From Chlorocebus sabaeus (taxonomy: Eukaryota > Chordata > Mammalia > Primates > Cercopithecidae): DNA of 64,000 nucleotides. The stretch covers positions 95,568,923 through 95,632,922 of the forward strand of contig NC_132910.1 of NCBI RefSeq assembly GCF_047675955.1, written 5' to 3'. This document shows positions 49,355 to 61,819 of this stretch, one piece after another. Position 1 is the stretch's first letter, and every line of letters starts with the position of its first letter. Made by a program: the position numbers and the translations under genes. The notes beneath the pieces are model-generated. The model worked only from the letters and a program-made list of their open reading frames with translations. It had not been told where the DNA came from and did no database searches.

Positions 49355-50065
49355 AAACGTCAAATATTTATAAAATAAAATATTATAGACCCAATTAAAT
49401 AAAATATGAATTTTATGTATTAAAATAGATGGGTCTCAAAATACTGTTAGGCAAAATTAGCAAATTACAGAAAGATACATATAATATGAAACCATTTATG
49501 ATAAAAACAAAGGCAAACATAAAAACAACATTGTGAATTTCACAAGGGCATATATATCTATGAAAAATATTTTTAAAAATATGAAAATATTCATGCTAAA
49601 TACAATAATAGTCATTAGTTAGGAGAAGGAAAAGGACCTGAATTTGAGAGTGTTGATCAAATAAAACTTTAGTTTAATCTGTAATGTCTTAATTTTTGAA
49701 AAGTAGAATATATTCATATAATACAGTTACCAAGCTAAAAGTTTGTTATTGATTCTACTGGACCAGTAATATCAATATGATTAATAATAATCAGTATCAG
49801 TAGTATCAATGACAATATCAGCAGTATCAATGACAGTATCAGCAGTATCAATAACAAACTCTTAGCTTGATAGCCCCAAAAGTGGATGATTTAGTCTATT
49901 TTAAGTACACAAAGCCATATGCAAATAATGATAGTTTTATGCATGTTTCTTGGAGGAGCATTTTAAAAGAGACCACTATTTTTATGAATAAACCTAAAAC
50001 ACAGAAGAGGTTATTGTAACTAGCATTTATATAATCACTTCAGAGATAATTATCAATTTGTGAAT
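49355..50065. other. Unassigned AT-rich DNA with a hairpin
   Basis: No repeat family is recognised with confidence. The stretch contains the inverted repeat and short tandem repeat listed at 49732-49868. Confidence 0.5.
49732..49868. repeat. 22-bp inverted repeat enclosing a 21-bp tandem repeat
   Basis: AAGCTAAAAGTTTGTTATTGAT at 49732-49753 pairs with 49847-49868 with a single mismatch. Between the arms, AGTATCAATGACAGTATCAGC-like units repeat about two and a half times (49791-49850). The arrangement could fold into a stem of 22 or more base pairs with a 93-base loop. Confidence 0.85.
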
Positions 50066-50079
50066 ATATTCTATCATTT

Positions 50080-51348
50080 TTCCAGATTTATTGATATAAA
50101 TGACAAATAAAAATTGTATCTATTATAATGTAAATTGATGTTTTGATATATGTATGCACTGTGAAATGATTAGCACAGTCAAGCTAATATATTCATCAAC
50201 TCACAGTTATCATGTGTGTGTAAAGAACATTTAAGATCTACTCTCTTAGCAATTCTCAAGTATACAATACATTATTATTAACTATACTTACCATGCTATA
50301 TAATAGATCTCCAGAGTTTATCCTATAAAACTAAAACTTTTAATCTTTAAACCATATCTCCCTATCCCCCCTCCCACCCAGCCCCTGATAACCACCATTC
50401 TACTCTCTGCTTCTATGAGTTTGACCTTTTTAGATTACACATATAAATGAGATAATGTGTCATTTGTTCCTTCATGACTGACTTACTTCACTTAACCTAA
50501 TGTCCTCCAGGTTCATTTGTGTTGCTGCAAATGACAGAATTTCCTTCTTTTTTGAGACTGAATAGCATTTCATTTTTTATATATCCACCTTTTCTTCATC
50601 AATTAATTTGTTGATTCTGTATCATGGCTATTGTGAATAATGCTGCAATGAACACGAGAGTGTGGTCATCTCTTCAACATACTGATTTTATTTCCTTTGG
50701 ATACATACCCAGAAGTAAGATTGCTGGATTTTATGATAGCCCTATTTTAAATTTTTTGAGGAATCTCCATACTGTTTTCCATCATGGCTCTAATAATTTA
50801 TATTCCTACCCTCAGTGCACACAGATTCCCTTTTCTCTACATTACCACAAACACTTGTTGTCTCTTGTCTTTTTGATAATAGCCATCCTAACATGTATGA
50901 GGTGATATCTCATTGTGGTTTCAATTTGTATTTCCCTGCTGATGAGCTTTTTTTTATATATCTGTTGTCCATTTGTACGCCTCCTTTTGAGAAATGTCTA
51001 TTCAGGTTGTATGACCATTTTAAATTGGGTTATTTGCTTTCTTGCTATTGCATTCTTTAAGACCGTTATATATTTTTAATATTTACCCCTTTTCAGATGT
51101 ATGGTTTTGAAATATTTTCTTTCATTTTGTAGATTGTAGCTTCACTCTTGTTTGATGTGTATGTGTGCACACGTGTGTGTCTATTTGTCTCTCTGTTTTG
51201 CTGTGCAAAACTTTTTTAGTACTACGGAATTCCATTCTTTTATTTTTGTTTTGTGTCCTGTGCTTTGGGGGTCATATTCAGAAAGCTATTGCTCAGATCA
51301 GTTTCAAGAAGCTTTTTCCACAAAACTGTTAAAAAATAACTATAGCTA
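50080..51348 (-). mobile_element. 3' part of a twin-primed L1 (L1MA age), antisense
   Basis: The plus strand reads the reverse of an L1 3'UTR and ORF2 C-terminus, from TTTCCAGATTTATTGATATAA to about the region ACTAAAAAAGTTTTGCACAGC in L1 orientation. It is the non-inverted 3' portion of an element whose 5' portion lies at 57538-59802 in the opposite orientation. The left TSD copy is ATATTCTATCATTT (50066-50079). Confidence 0.85.
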
Positions 51349-52379
51349 GAGAAGTTCTTTCCAAGATGGTCGAATAGGAACAGCTCCAGTTTGCAGCTCC
51401 CAGCATGATTGATACAGAAGACAGTGATTTCTGCATTTCCAACTGAGGTATCCCCGTTCATCTCATTGCAACTGGTGGTGCAGCCCATGGAGGGTGAGCT
51501 GAAGAAGGGCAGGGCATAGCCTCACCCAGAATGTGCAAGGGGTCAGGGGATTTTCCTTTCCTAGCCAAGGGAAGCCGTCACAGACTGTACCTGGAAAATC
51601 GGGACACTCCCACCCAAATACTGTGCTTTTCCAATGGTCTTAGCAAATGGCACACCAGGAGATTATATCCCACGCCTGGCTCAGCGGGTCACATGCCCAT
51701 GGAGCCTTCGTAACTGCTAGTGCAGCAGTCTGAGATCAACCTGCGAGACAGCAGCCTGGCAGAGGGAAGGGCATCCACCATTGCTGAGGCTTAAGTAGGT
51801 AAACAAAGCAGCCGGGAAGCTCGAACTAGGCAGAACCCACTGCAGCTCTGCAAGACCTGCTACCTCTGTAAACCTCACCTCTGGAGGCAGGGCATAGCGT
51901 AACAAAAGGCAGCAGAAACTTCTGCAGACTTAAACATCCCTGACTGACAGCTCTGAAGAGAGCAGTGGTTCTCCCAGCATGGTGTTTGAGCTCTGAGAAT
52001 GAAAAGACTGCCTCCTCAAGTGGGTCCCTGGCTCCCATGTAACCTAACTGGGATACACCACCCAGTAGGGACTGACTGAGACCTCATACAGGTGGGTACC
52101 CCTATGGGACAAAGTTTCCAGAGGAAGGATCAGGCAGCAATATTTGCTGTTCTAAAATATTTGCTGTTCTGCAGCCTCTACCATGATACCCAGGCAAACA
52201 GGATCTGGAGTGGACCTCTAGCAAGCTCCAACAGACCTGCAGCTAAGAGACCTGGCTCTCAGAAGGAAAACTAACAAACATAAAGGAATAGCATCAACAT
52301 TAACAAAAAGGACATCCACACCAAAACACCATCAGTAGGTCACCAACATCAAAGACCAAAGGCAGATAAAACCACAAAG
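51349..52379 (+). promoter_or_regulatory. L1 5'UTR internal promoter region
   Basis: In active L1s the 5'UTR holds an internal RNA polymerase II promoter. A YY1-type core AAGATGG is present at 51363-51369, close to the element start, where it is known to set the start site in L1. CpG sites are largely decayed, so activity is doubtful. Confidence 0.6.
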
Positions 52380-53388
52380 ATGGGGAGAAACCAGAGAAGA
52401 AAAACTGAAAATTCTAGAAACCAGAGTGCCTTTTCTCCTTCAAAGGATCACAGCTCCTTGTCAGCAATGGAACAAAGATGAACAGAGAATGACTTTGACA
52501 AGCTGACAGAAGTAGGCTTTAGAAGGTCTCCAAGCTAAAGAAGGATGTTTGAATCCATCGCAAGGAAGCTAAAAACCTTGAAAAAAGATTAGATTAATGA
52601 CTAACTAGAAAAAACAGTGTAGAGAAGACTTTACATGACCTGATGGAGCTGAAAACCATGGTACAAGAACTTCTTGATGCATGCACAAGCTTCAATAGCC
52701 GATTAGATCATGTGGAAAAAAGAGTATCAGTGATTGAAGATCAAATGAATGAAATAAAGCAAGAAAACAAGATTAGAGACAAAAAAGTAAAAAGAAATAA
52801 ACAAAGCCTCCAAGAAATATGGGACTACGTGTAAAGACCAAATCTATGTTTGATTGGTGTACTTGAAAGTGATAAGGAGAATGGAACCAAGTTGGAAAAC
52901 ACTCTTCAGGATATTATTCAGGAGAACTTCCCCAACCTAGCAAGACAGGCCAATATTCAAATTCAGGAGATATGGAGGACACCACAAAGATACTCCTCAA
53001 GAAGAGCAATCCCAAGACACAAAATTGTCAGATTCTCCAAGGCTGAAATGAGGAAAAAATGTTAAGGACAGTCAGAGAGAAAGGTTGGGTTACCCACAAA
53101 GCGAAACCCATTAGACTAACAGCAGATCTCTCGGCAGAAACTCTACAAGCCAGATGAGAGTGAGGGCCAATATTCAACATTCTTAAAGAAAAGAATTTTC
53201 AACCCAGAATTTCATATCCAGCCAAACTAAACTTCATAAGTGAAGGAGAAATAAAATCCTTTATAGACAAGCAAATGCTGAGAGATTTTGTCACCACCAG
53301 GCCTGACTTACAAGAGCTCCTGAAGGAAGCACTAAACATAGAAAGGAACAACTGGTACCAGCCACTGCAAAAACATGCCAAATAGTAA
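52380..53388 (+). pseudogene. L1 ORF1 remnant in the full-length L1PA
   Basis: The ATG at 52380 is the normal ORF1 start (MGRNQRRKTENS...). A TGA at 52479-52481 truncates the frame after 33 codons, at a position where L1PA normally reads CTGG. Downstream, the coiled-coil segment is open at 52643-52834 (MELKTMVQELLDACTSFNS) and the RRM segment at 52850-53065 (MIGVLESDKENGTKLENTL). The C-terminal region follows in broken frames to the expected stop at 53386-53388. Confidence 0.9.
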
Positions 53389-53450
53389 AGACCATTGATG
53401 CTAAGAAGAAATTCCATCAAAGAACGGCAAAATAACCAGCTAACATCATA

Positions 53451-56400
53451 ATAACAGGATCAAATTCACACATAACATTATTAACTTTAAACGTAAATGG
53501 GCTGAATGCCCCAATTAAAAGACACAGACTGGCAAATTGGATCAAGAGTCAAGACTCATCAGTGTCTGTATTCAGGAGACCCAGCTCACATGCAGAGACA
53601 TACATAGGCTCAAAATAAAGGGATGGAGGAAGATCTACCAAGCAAATGGAAAGCAAAAAAAAAAAAGCAGGGGTTGCAATCCTAGTCTCTGATAAAACAG
53701 ACTTTCACCCAACAAAGATCAAGAGAGACAAAGAAGGCTATTACATAATGTTAAAGGGATCAATTCAACAAGAAGAGCTAAGTATCCTAAATATATATGC
53801 ACCCGATACAGGAGCACCCAGATTCCTAAAGCAAGTCCTTAGAGACCTACAAAGAGACTTAGACTCCCACAAAATAATAAAGGGAGACTTTAACACCCCA
53901 ATGTCAATATTAGACAGATCAATGAGACAGAAGGTTAACAAGCATATCCAGGACTTGAACTCAGCTCTGCACCAAGCTGACCTAATAGATATCTACAGAA
54001 CTCTCCACCCCAAATCAACAGAATATACATTCTTCTCAGCACCACACACACTTATTCCAAAACTGACCACATAGTTGGAAGTAAAGCACTCCTCAGCAAA
54101 TGTAAAATAACAGATATCACAACAAACTGTCTCTCAGACCACAATGCAATCAAGTTAGAACTCAGGATTAAGACACTCACTCAAAACCGCACAACTACAT
54201 GGAAACTGAACAACCTGCTTCTGAATGACTACTGGGTAAATAACGAAATGAAGGTGGAAATAAAGATGTTCTTTGAAACCAATGAGAACAAAGACACAAC
54301 ATACCAGAATCTCCGGGACACATTTAAAGTAATGTGTAGAGAGAAATTTAGAGCACTAAATGCCCACAAGAGAAAGCAGGAAAGATCTAAAATGGACACC
54401 CTAATATCACAATTAAAAGAACCAGAGAAGCAAGAGCAAACAAATTCAAAAGCTAGCAAAAGACAAGAAATAATCAAGATCAGAGCAGAACTGAAAGAGA
54501 TAGAGACCCAAAAAAACCCTTCAAAAAATCAACGAATCCAGGAGCTGGTGTTTTGAAAAGATCAACCAAATTGATAGACCGCTAGCAAGACTAATAAAGA
54601 AGAAAAGAGACAAGAATCAAATAGATGCAGCAAAAAATGATAAAGGGGATGATATCACCACTGATACCACAGAAATACAAACTACAAAAAGACAATACTA
54701 CAAACACCTCTATGCAAATAAACTAGAAAATCTAGAAGAAAAGGATAAATTCCTGGATACATGCACCCTCCCAAGACAAAACCAGGAAGAAGGTGAATAT
54801 CTGAATAGACCAATAACAGGCTCTGAAATTGAGGCAATAATTAATAGCCTACCAACCAAAAAAAGTCCAGGACCAGACAGATTCACAGCCGAATTCTACC
54901 AGAGGTACAAAGAGGAGCTGGTACCATTCCTTCTGAAACTATTCCCATCAATAGAAAAAGAGGGAATCCTCCCTAACTCATTTTATGAGGCCAGCATCAT
55001 CCTGATACCAAAGCCTGGCAGAGACACAACAAAAAAAGAAAACTTTAGACCAATATCCCTAATGAACATCGATGCAAAAATCTTCAATGAAATACTGGCA
55101 AACCGAATCCAGCAACACATCAAAAAGCTTATCCACCACAATCGAGTCAGCTTCAGCCCTGGGAGGCAAGACTGGGTCAACATATGCAAATCGATAAACA
55201 GAATCTCTCTGGTAAACAGAACCAACGACAAAAACCACATGATTATCTCAATAGATGCAGAAAAGGCTGACAAAATTCAACAGCCCTTCATGCTAAAAAC
55301 TCTCAATAAACTACATATTGATGGAACATATCTCAAAATAATAAGAGCTATTTATGACAAACCAACAGCCAATATCACACTGAACAGGCAAAAACTGGAA
55401 ACATTCCCTTTGAAAACTGGTACAAGACAGGATGCCCTCTCTCACCACTCCTATTCAACATATTGTTGAAAGTTCTGACCAGGGCAATCAGGCAAGAGAA
55501 ATAAATAAAGGGTGTTCAATTAGGAAAAGAGGAAGTCCAACTGTCCCTGTTTGCAGATGACATGATTATATATTTAGAAGACCCCATCATCTCAGCCCAA
55601 AATCTCCTTAAGCTGATAAGCAACTACAACAAAGCCTCAGGATACAAAATCAATGTGCAAAAATCACAAGCATTCCTATACACAAATAATGGACAAACAG
55701 AGAGCCAAATCATGAGTGAATTCCCATTCACAATTTCAACAAAGAGATAAAATACCTAGGAATTGAACTTAAAAGGGATGTGAAGGACCTCTTCAATGAG
55801 AACTACAAACCAGTGCTCAACCAAATAAGAGGATACAAACAAATGGAAGAACATTCCATGCTCATGGATAGGAAGAATCAATATCGTGAAAATGGCCATA
55901 TGGTCCAAGGTAATTTATAGATTCAAAGCCATTCCCATCAAGCTACCAATGACTTTCTTCACAGTATTGGAAAAAACTACTTTAAAGTTCATATGGAATC
56001 AAAAAAGAGCCTGCATTACCAAGACAATCCTAAGCAAAAAGAACAAAGCTGGAGGCATCACGCTACCTGAATTCAAACTATACTACAAAGTGACAGTAGC
56101 CAAAACAGCATGGTACTGGTACTAAAACAGAGACATAGACCAATGTAACAGAAAAGAGGCCTTGGAAATAACACCACACACCTACAATCATTTGACCTTT
56201 GACAAACCTGACAAAAACAAGAAATGGGGAAAGGATTCCCTATTTAATAAATGGTGCTGGGAAAACTGCCTAACCATATGTAGAAAGCTGAAACTGGATC
56301 CCTTCCTTACACCTTATGCAAAAATTAATTCAAAATGGAATAAAGACTTAAATGTTAGACCTAAAACCTAGGTCTAACGTTTTATGTAATGTTAGACATA

Positions 56401-57307
56401 AAATTCCTAGGAGAAAACCTAGGCAATACCTTTCAGGACATAGGCATGGGCAAAGACTTCTTGACTGAAACACCAAAAGCAATGGCAATAAAAGCCAAAA
56501 TCGACAAACGGGATCTAATTAAACTGAGGAGCTTCTGTATAGCAAAAGAAACTACCATCAGAGTGAATAGGCAACCTACAGAATGGGAAAAAATTTTTGC
56601 AGTCTACCCATCTGACAAAGGGCTAATATCCAGAATCTACAAAGAACTTAAACAAATTTACAAGAAAATAAACAAACAACCCCATCAAAAAGTGGGCAAA
56701 TGATATGAACAGACACTTCTCAAAAGAAGACATTAATGCAGCCAACAGACACATGAAAAAACACTCTTCATCACTGGTCATCAGAGAAATGCAAATCAAA
56801 ATCACAAAGAAATACCATTTCATACCAGTTAGAATGGCGATCATTAAAAAGTCAGGAGACAATATGTGCTGGAGAGGATGTGGAGAAATAGGAACACTTT
56901 TACACTGTTAGTGGGAGTGTACACTAGTTCAACCATTTTGGAAGACTGTATGGTGATTCCTCCAGGATCTGGAACCAGAAATACCATTTGACCCAGCCAT
57001 CCCACTACTGGGTATACACCCAAAGGATTACAAATCATGCTACTGTAAAGACACATGCACATATATGTTTATTCTGGCACTATTCACAATAGCAAAGACT
57101 TGGAACCAACCCAAATGTCCATCAATGATAGACTGCATTAAGAAAATGTGGCACATATACACCATGGAATACTATGCAGCCATAAAAAATGATGAGTTCA
57201 TGTCCTTTGCAGGGACATGGATGAAGCTGGGAACCATCATTCTGAGAAAACTATCACAAGGACAAAAAACCAAACACCACATGTTCTCACTCATAGTTGG
57301 AAATTGA
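53451..57307 (+). pseudogene. L1 ORF2 remnant in the full-length L1PA
   Basis: The ORF2 start codon has changed to ATA at 53451-53453 (ATAACAGGATC). The endonuclease domain is partly open at 53646-54074 (AGVAILVSDKTDF, GDFNTPMSILDRS) and the linker at 54248-54556. Reverse-transcriptase pieces lie at 55062-55469 and 55562-55750. The active-site box LFADDMII is intact at about 55547-55570 but in a short frame, because a base missing near 55430 breaks the QGCPLS motif. C-terminal pieces are open at 55886-56125, 56389-56703 and 57065-57307. Several frameshifts and the lost start make it non-functional. Confidence 0.9.
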
Positions 57308-57537
57308 ACAATGAGAACACTTGGACACAGGGTAGGGAACATCATACATGGGGGCCTGTCATAGGGTGGAGAGCAGGGGGATGGGTACATTAGGAAAAAT
57401 ACCTAATGTAAATGATGAGTTAATGGGTGCAGCAAACCAACAAGGCACATGTATACCTATGTAATAAACCTGCACGTTATGCCCATGTACCCTAGAACTT
57501 AAAGTAAAATTAAAAAATAAATAAGTAACTATAGCTA

Positions 57538-59802
57538 CAATCATTTGTTAAGAGATACAGTTTATAAAAGGATGTAAATTATGACATGAGATACATTAAG
57601 TATAAGTGGGGGAAGTAAAAATGTAGCTTTTGTAGGCAAAGTTAACTGGTTATCAGCTTAAAATCATCTGTTATAACTATAAGATGTTTCATGCAAGTCT
57701 AGTGGTAACCACAAAGCAAAAACCTACAGTAGATACACAAAATATAAAAATAAATATTCAAAACACACCACCATAGAAACTCATCACCATCAAACCATGA
57801 AGAAAAACAACAAGAAAGGAAAAAAATAAACAAAAGATCTATAAAACAACCAAAAAAAGAGTAACAAAATGGCAATAGTATATCGTTACCTATAAATAAT
57901 TACTTTAAATGTAAATGGATTATATTCTTCAATCAGAAGCTGTAGAGTGGCTGAATAGATTTTTTAGAGACCAAGGCACAACTATATGCTGCCTACAAGA
58001 AACTCACTCCACCTTCATGGACACAAACGGACTGAAAGTGAAGCGATGGAAAAGGATATTCTACTAAATGGAAACCAAAAGAGATCAGGAGTAGCTACAC
58101 TTAGACAAAATATCATTTAAGTCAAAAACTATAGTAAGAGGCAAAGAAGGTTATTATGTAATGATAAAGGGGTCAGTTCTTCAAAAGGACATAAGAATTA
58201 TAAATATATACACCCAGTATCAGCACACCTACATATATAAAGCAAATATTAAATGATCTGAGAGGAGAGAGAGAGTACAATACAATAACAGTAAGGTACA
58301 TCAATACTTTACTTTCACTATGGACAGATCATTCAGACAGATAATCAATAAGAAAACTTTGGACTTGAACTACACTTTAAACTAAATAAACCTAACAGAC
58401 ATATGTAGAACATCCCATCTGAAAGCAACATAATACACATTCTTCTCACATGTGCATAAAACATTCTTCAGGATAATTTGTTAGGTCATAAAACAAATCT
58501 TAACAAATGTAATAAGATTTAAATTATAGGAAGTATCTTTTTTCACCACAATGGTATAAAACTAGAGATCAATAAATAGCATAAACAATCTCAAAAATGT
58601 ATAAATATGTAGAAATTTAAAAACATGATCATGAATAACCAATAGGTCAAAGGAGAAATTAAAAGGTAAATTTTAAAATATCCTCACACAAACAAAAATA
58701 AAAACACAACATCCCAAAACTTCTGGGATGCAGCCAAAGCAGTTTTAAAAGGTAAGTTTATAGCAAAAAAACACCTACATCAAAAAAGAAGAAAGATCTC
58801 AAATAAACAACCTCACATTATACATCATGGAACTAGGGGAAAAAACACTAAGTGCAAAGTCAGCAGAAGAAAGGAAATAATAAAAGTCAGAACAGAAATA
58901 AATGACATAAAGACTAAAAAAGAATCAATAAAACTACAAGATTTTTTAAAAAACTTTGTTACACTAAAAGAAAGAAAGACTCAAATAAAGAAAATTAGAA
59001 ATGAAAGAGGCAACACTACAACTCATATCATAGAAATACAAAGGATCATAAGAAACTATTATGAATAATTCTGTGTCAACACATTAACTAACCTAGAAGA
59101 AATGGATAAATTCCTAGAAATATATAACCTACCAAGACTGAACCATAAAGAAACAGAAAATCTGAATAGACCAACAAGTAGAAAGCTTGAATCACTAACA
59201 AAAAAGCCCAGAACCAAATAGCCTCATGGCAAATTCTTCCAAACATTTAAAGAAGAACTAATACAATTTATTCTTAAACTCCCTTTAAAACTTGAAAAGG
59301 AGGGAACACTTCCAAACACATTTTATGAGACCAGCTTCACCCTGATGCCAAAGCCAGAAAAGGGCATTGCAAGAAAAGAAAATTACAGACCAAATGTCTC
59401 TGATAAACACAGATGCAAAAATCCTCAAAAGAATACTAGCAAACCAAGTTCAATAGCACATTTAAAAAATAATATTTCACAATCAAGTAGGATTTATCCC
59501 CATCCTAGCAAGGATGATTGAACATACTCAAGTCAATAAATGTGATACACCACATTAACAGAATAAAATACAAAAATTATATGATTACCTCAGTACATGC
59601 AGAGAAAGCATTTGACAAAATTCATAATCCTTTTATGTTAAAAACTGTCAGTAAGTTATGTGTAGAAGGAAGGTACCTCAATATAATAAAAGACATATAG
59701 GACAAGCCCACAGCTAACATTACCCTCAATGGTGAAAAGCTGAAAGCTTTTCCAGTAAGATCAGAAAAAGACAAAGTTGCCCACTTTCAGCACTTCTATT
59801 CA
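57538..59802 (+). mobile_element. Inverted 5' part of the twin-primed L1 (L1MA age)
   Basis: This plus-strand piece starts in the ORF1/ORF2 spacer (AGAGATACAGTTTATAAAAGG) and runs through the endonuclease and into the reverse-transcriptase domain, ending around CACTTCTATTCAATATT. It is opposite in orientation to its partner at 50080-51348. The right TSD copy is ATATTTGATCATTT (59803-59816), matching the left copy at 12 of 14 positions. Frames are broken; 59518-59700 is a reverse-transcriptase remnant. Confidence 0.85.
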
Positions 59803-59816
59803 ATATTTGATCATTT

Positions 59817-60028
59817 AAACTGTTTATGAAAGATGGCTATTAATTCAATGTTCAGCAAAACTGTAGTAAGTCCCAACCAAGGTGTAAGGCACTATTATAA
59901 TAAATAAGAATACAGTAATAAGAAATACACGTCACTCCAGCCTTTATAAAACATGTAGTTCAAAGTAGAAGAAAGGACTTTTAATTAGTTATTAGGCAAA
60001 TAGGACAATGAAACAAAAGACATAGCTC
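59817..60028. other. Short unassigned stretch between L1 and HSPD1 retrocopy
   Basis: About 210 bases of AT-rich DNA with no recognised feature. With 49355-50065 it would have been continuous host DNA before the twin-primed L1 inserted. Confidence 0.6.
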
Positions 60029-60664
60029 AGAAACAAATATATACTTCCCTCACTGACCACCGACCACCTGCCTTACCAAGCGCACGCCCTGTTGCCGCCC
60101 GGCAGAAATGCTTCGTTTACCCACAGTCTTTTGCCAGATGAGACCGGTGTCCAGGGTACTGGCTCCTCATCTCACTTGGGCTTATGCCAAAGATAATTTT
60201 GGTGCAGATGCCTGAGCCTTAATGCTTCAAGGTATAGAACTTTTAGCTGATGCTGTAGCCGTTACAATGGGGCCAAAGGGAAGAACAGTGATTATTGAGC
60301 AGAGCTGGGGAAGTACTAAAGTAACAAAAGATGGTGTGACTGTTGCAAAGCCAATTGACTTAAAGGATAAATATAAAATATACTGGAGCTAAATTTGTTC
60401 AGGATGTTGCCAATAGCACAAATAAAGAAGCTGTGGATGGCACTACCACTGTTACTGCACTGGCATACTCTATTGCCAAGGAAGGCTTAGAGAAGATTAG
60501 CAAAGGTGCTAATCCAGTGGAAATCAGGAGAGGTGTGATGTTAGCTGTTGATGCTATAATAGCTGAACCAGTCTAAACCTGTGACCATCCCTGAAGAAAC
60601 TGCACGGATTGCTACAGTTTCTGCAAATGGAGACAAAGAAATTGGCAATATCATCTCTGATGCA

Positions 60665-61819
60665 ATGAAAAAGGTTGGAAGAAAGGATATCATCACAGTA
60701 AGGAATGGAAAAACACTGAATGATGAATTAGAAATTATTGCAGGCATGAAGGTTGATCGAGGATATATTTCTCCATACTTAACTAATATATCAAAAGATC
60801 AGAAATGTGAATTCCAGGATGCCTATATTCTGCTGAGTGAAAAGAAAATTTCTAGTGTCCAATCCATTGTACCTGCTCTTGAAATTGCCAATGCTCACTG
60901 TAAGCCTTTGGTCATAATCACTGAAGACGTTAATGGAGAAGCTCTAAGTACACTCGTCTTGAATAGGCTAACGGTTAGTCTTCAGGTTGTGGCAGTCAAG
61001 GCTCCAGGGTTTGGTGACAATAGAAACAACCAGCTTAAAGATATGGCTATTGCTACTGGTGGTGCAGTTTTTGGAGAAGAGGGGTTGACCCTAAATCTTG
61101 AAGACGTTCAGCCTCATGACTTAGGAAAAGTTGGAGAGGTCATTGTGACCAAAGATGATGCCATGCTCTTAAAAGGAAAAGGTGACAAGGCTCAAATTGA
61201 AAAATGTGTTCAAAAAATCATTGCGCAGTTAGATGTCACAACTAGTGAATATGAAAAGGAAAAACTGAATGAACGGCTGGCAAAACTTTCAGATGGAGTA
61301 GCTGTGCTGAAGGTTGGTGGGACAAGTGATGTTGAAGTGAATGAAAAGAAAGACGGAGTTACAGATGCCCTTCATGCTACAAGAGCTGCTGTTGAAGAAG
61401 GCATTGTTTTGGGAGGGGGTTGTGCCCTGCTTTGGTGCAATTCAGCCTTGGACTCATTGACTCCAGCTAATGAAGATCAAAACATTGGTATAGAAATTAT
61501 CAAAAGAACACTCAAAATTCTAGCAATGACCGTTGCTAAGAAAGCAGGTGTTGAAGTATCTTTGATAGTTGAGAAAATTATGCCAAGTTCCTCAGAAGTT
61601 GGTTATGATGTTATGGTCGGAGATTTTGTGAATATGCTGGAAAAAGGAATTACTGACCCAACAAAGCTTGTGAGAACTGCTTTATTGGATGCTTCTGGTG
61701 TGGCCTCTCTGTTAATTACAGCAGAAGTTGTAGTCACAGAAATTCCTAAAGAAGAGAAGGATCCTGGAATGGGTGCAATGGATGGAATGGGAGGTGGTAT
61801 GGGAGGTGGCATGTTCTAA
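60665..61819 (+). CDS. Residual ATG-initiated HSP60 C-terminal frame, 384 codons (doubtful coding)
   Basis: Inside the HSPD1 retrocopy the parental frame is open from about 60569 to 61819. The first in-frame ATG is at 60665 (MKKVGRKDIITVRNGKTLND); the codon at 60581 is GTG, not a eukaryotic start. The predicted 384-residue product would include most of the apical domain, the second intermediate segment and the C-terminal equatorial segment, ending in the GGM-repeat tail (GMGAMDGMGGGMGGGMF). It lacks the mitochondrial presequence and the N-terminal nucleotide-binding motif, so it could not fold proteins as HSP60 does. Many substitutions relative to HSP60 are visible, including Arg to Trp in CALLW. 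No promoter is evident; an accidental survivor is the simplest explanation. Confidence 0.3.
   Translation: MKKVGRKDIITVRNGKTLNDELEIIAGMKVDRGYISPYLTNISKDQKCEFQDAYILLSEKKISSVQSIVPALEIANAHCKPLVIITEDVNGEALSTLVLNRLTVSLQVVAVKAPGFGDNRNNQLKDMAIATGGAVFGEEGLTLNLEDVQPHDLGKVGEVIVTKDDAMLLKGKGDKAQIEKCVQKIIAQLDVTTSEYEKEKLNERLAKLSDGVAVLKVGGTSDVEVNEKKDGVTDALHATRAAVEEGIVLGGGCALLWCNSALDSLTPANEDQNIGIEIIKRTLKILAMTVAKKAGVEVSLIVEKIMPSSSEVGYDVMVGDFVNMLEKGITDPTKLVRTALLDASGVASLLITAEVVVTEIPKEEKDPGMGAMDGMGGGMGGGMF

Larger units (their letters stand above)
51349..57525 (+). mobile_element. Full-length L1PA with 12-bp TSD
   Basis: A 6.18-kb element has a complete 5'UTR (51349-52379), ORF1 (52380-53388), ORF2 (53451-57307) and a 3'UTR ending in an A-rich tail. 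A perfect 12-bp TSD, TAACTATAGCTA, lies at 51337-51348 and 57526-57537. It inserted at or next to the inversion junction of an older L1. Both ORFs are broken, so it is no longer mobile by its own means. Confidence 0.96.

Noticed and set aside
49791..49850. Short regularly spaced repeats that might look like a CRISPR array
   Set aside because: The units are contiguous 21-bp tandem repeats without unique spacers, in a primate genome.
60581..61819. A 412-residue frame beginning at 60581
   Set aside because: Its first codon is GTG, not used as a start in nuclear mRNAs in this context. The first in-frame ATG is 60665, so the product would be 384 residues, and the whole lies in a pseudogene.
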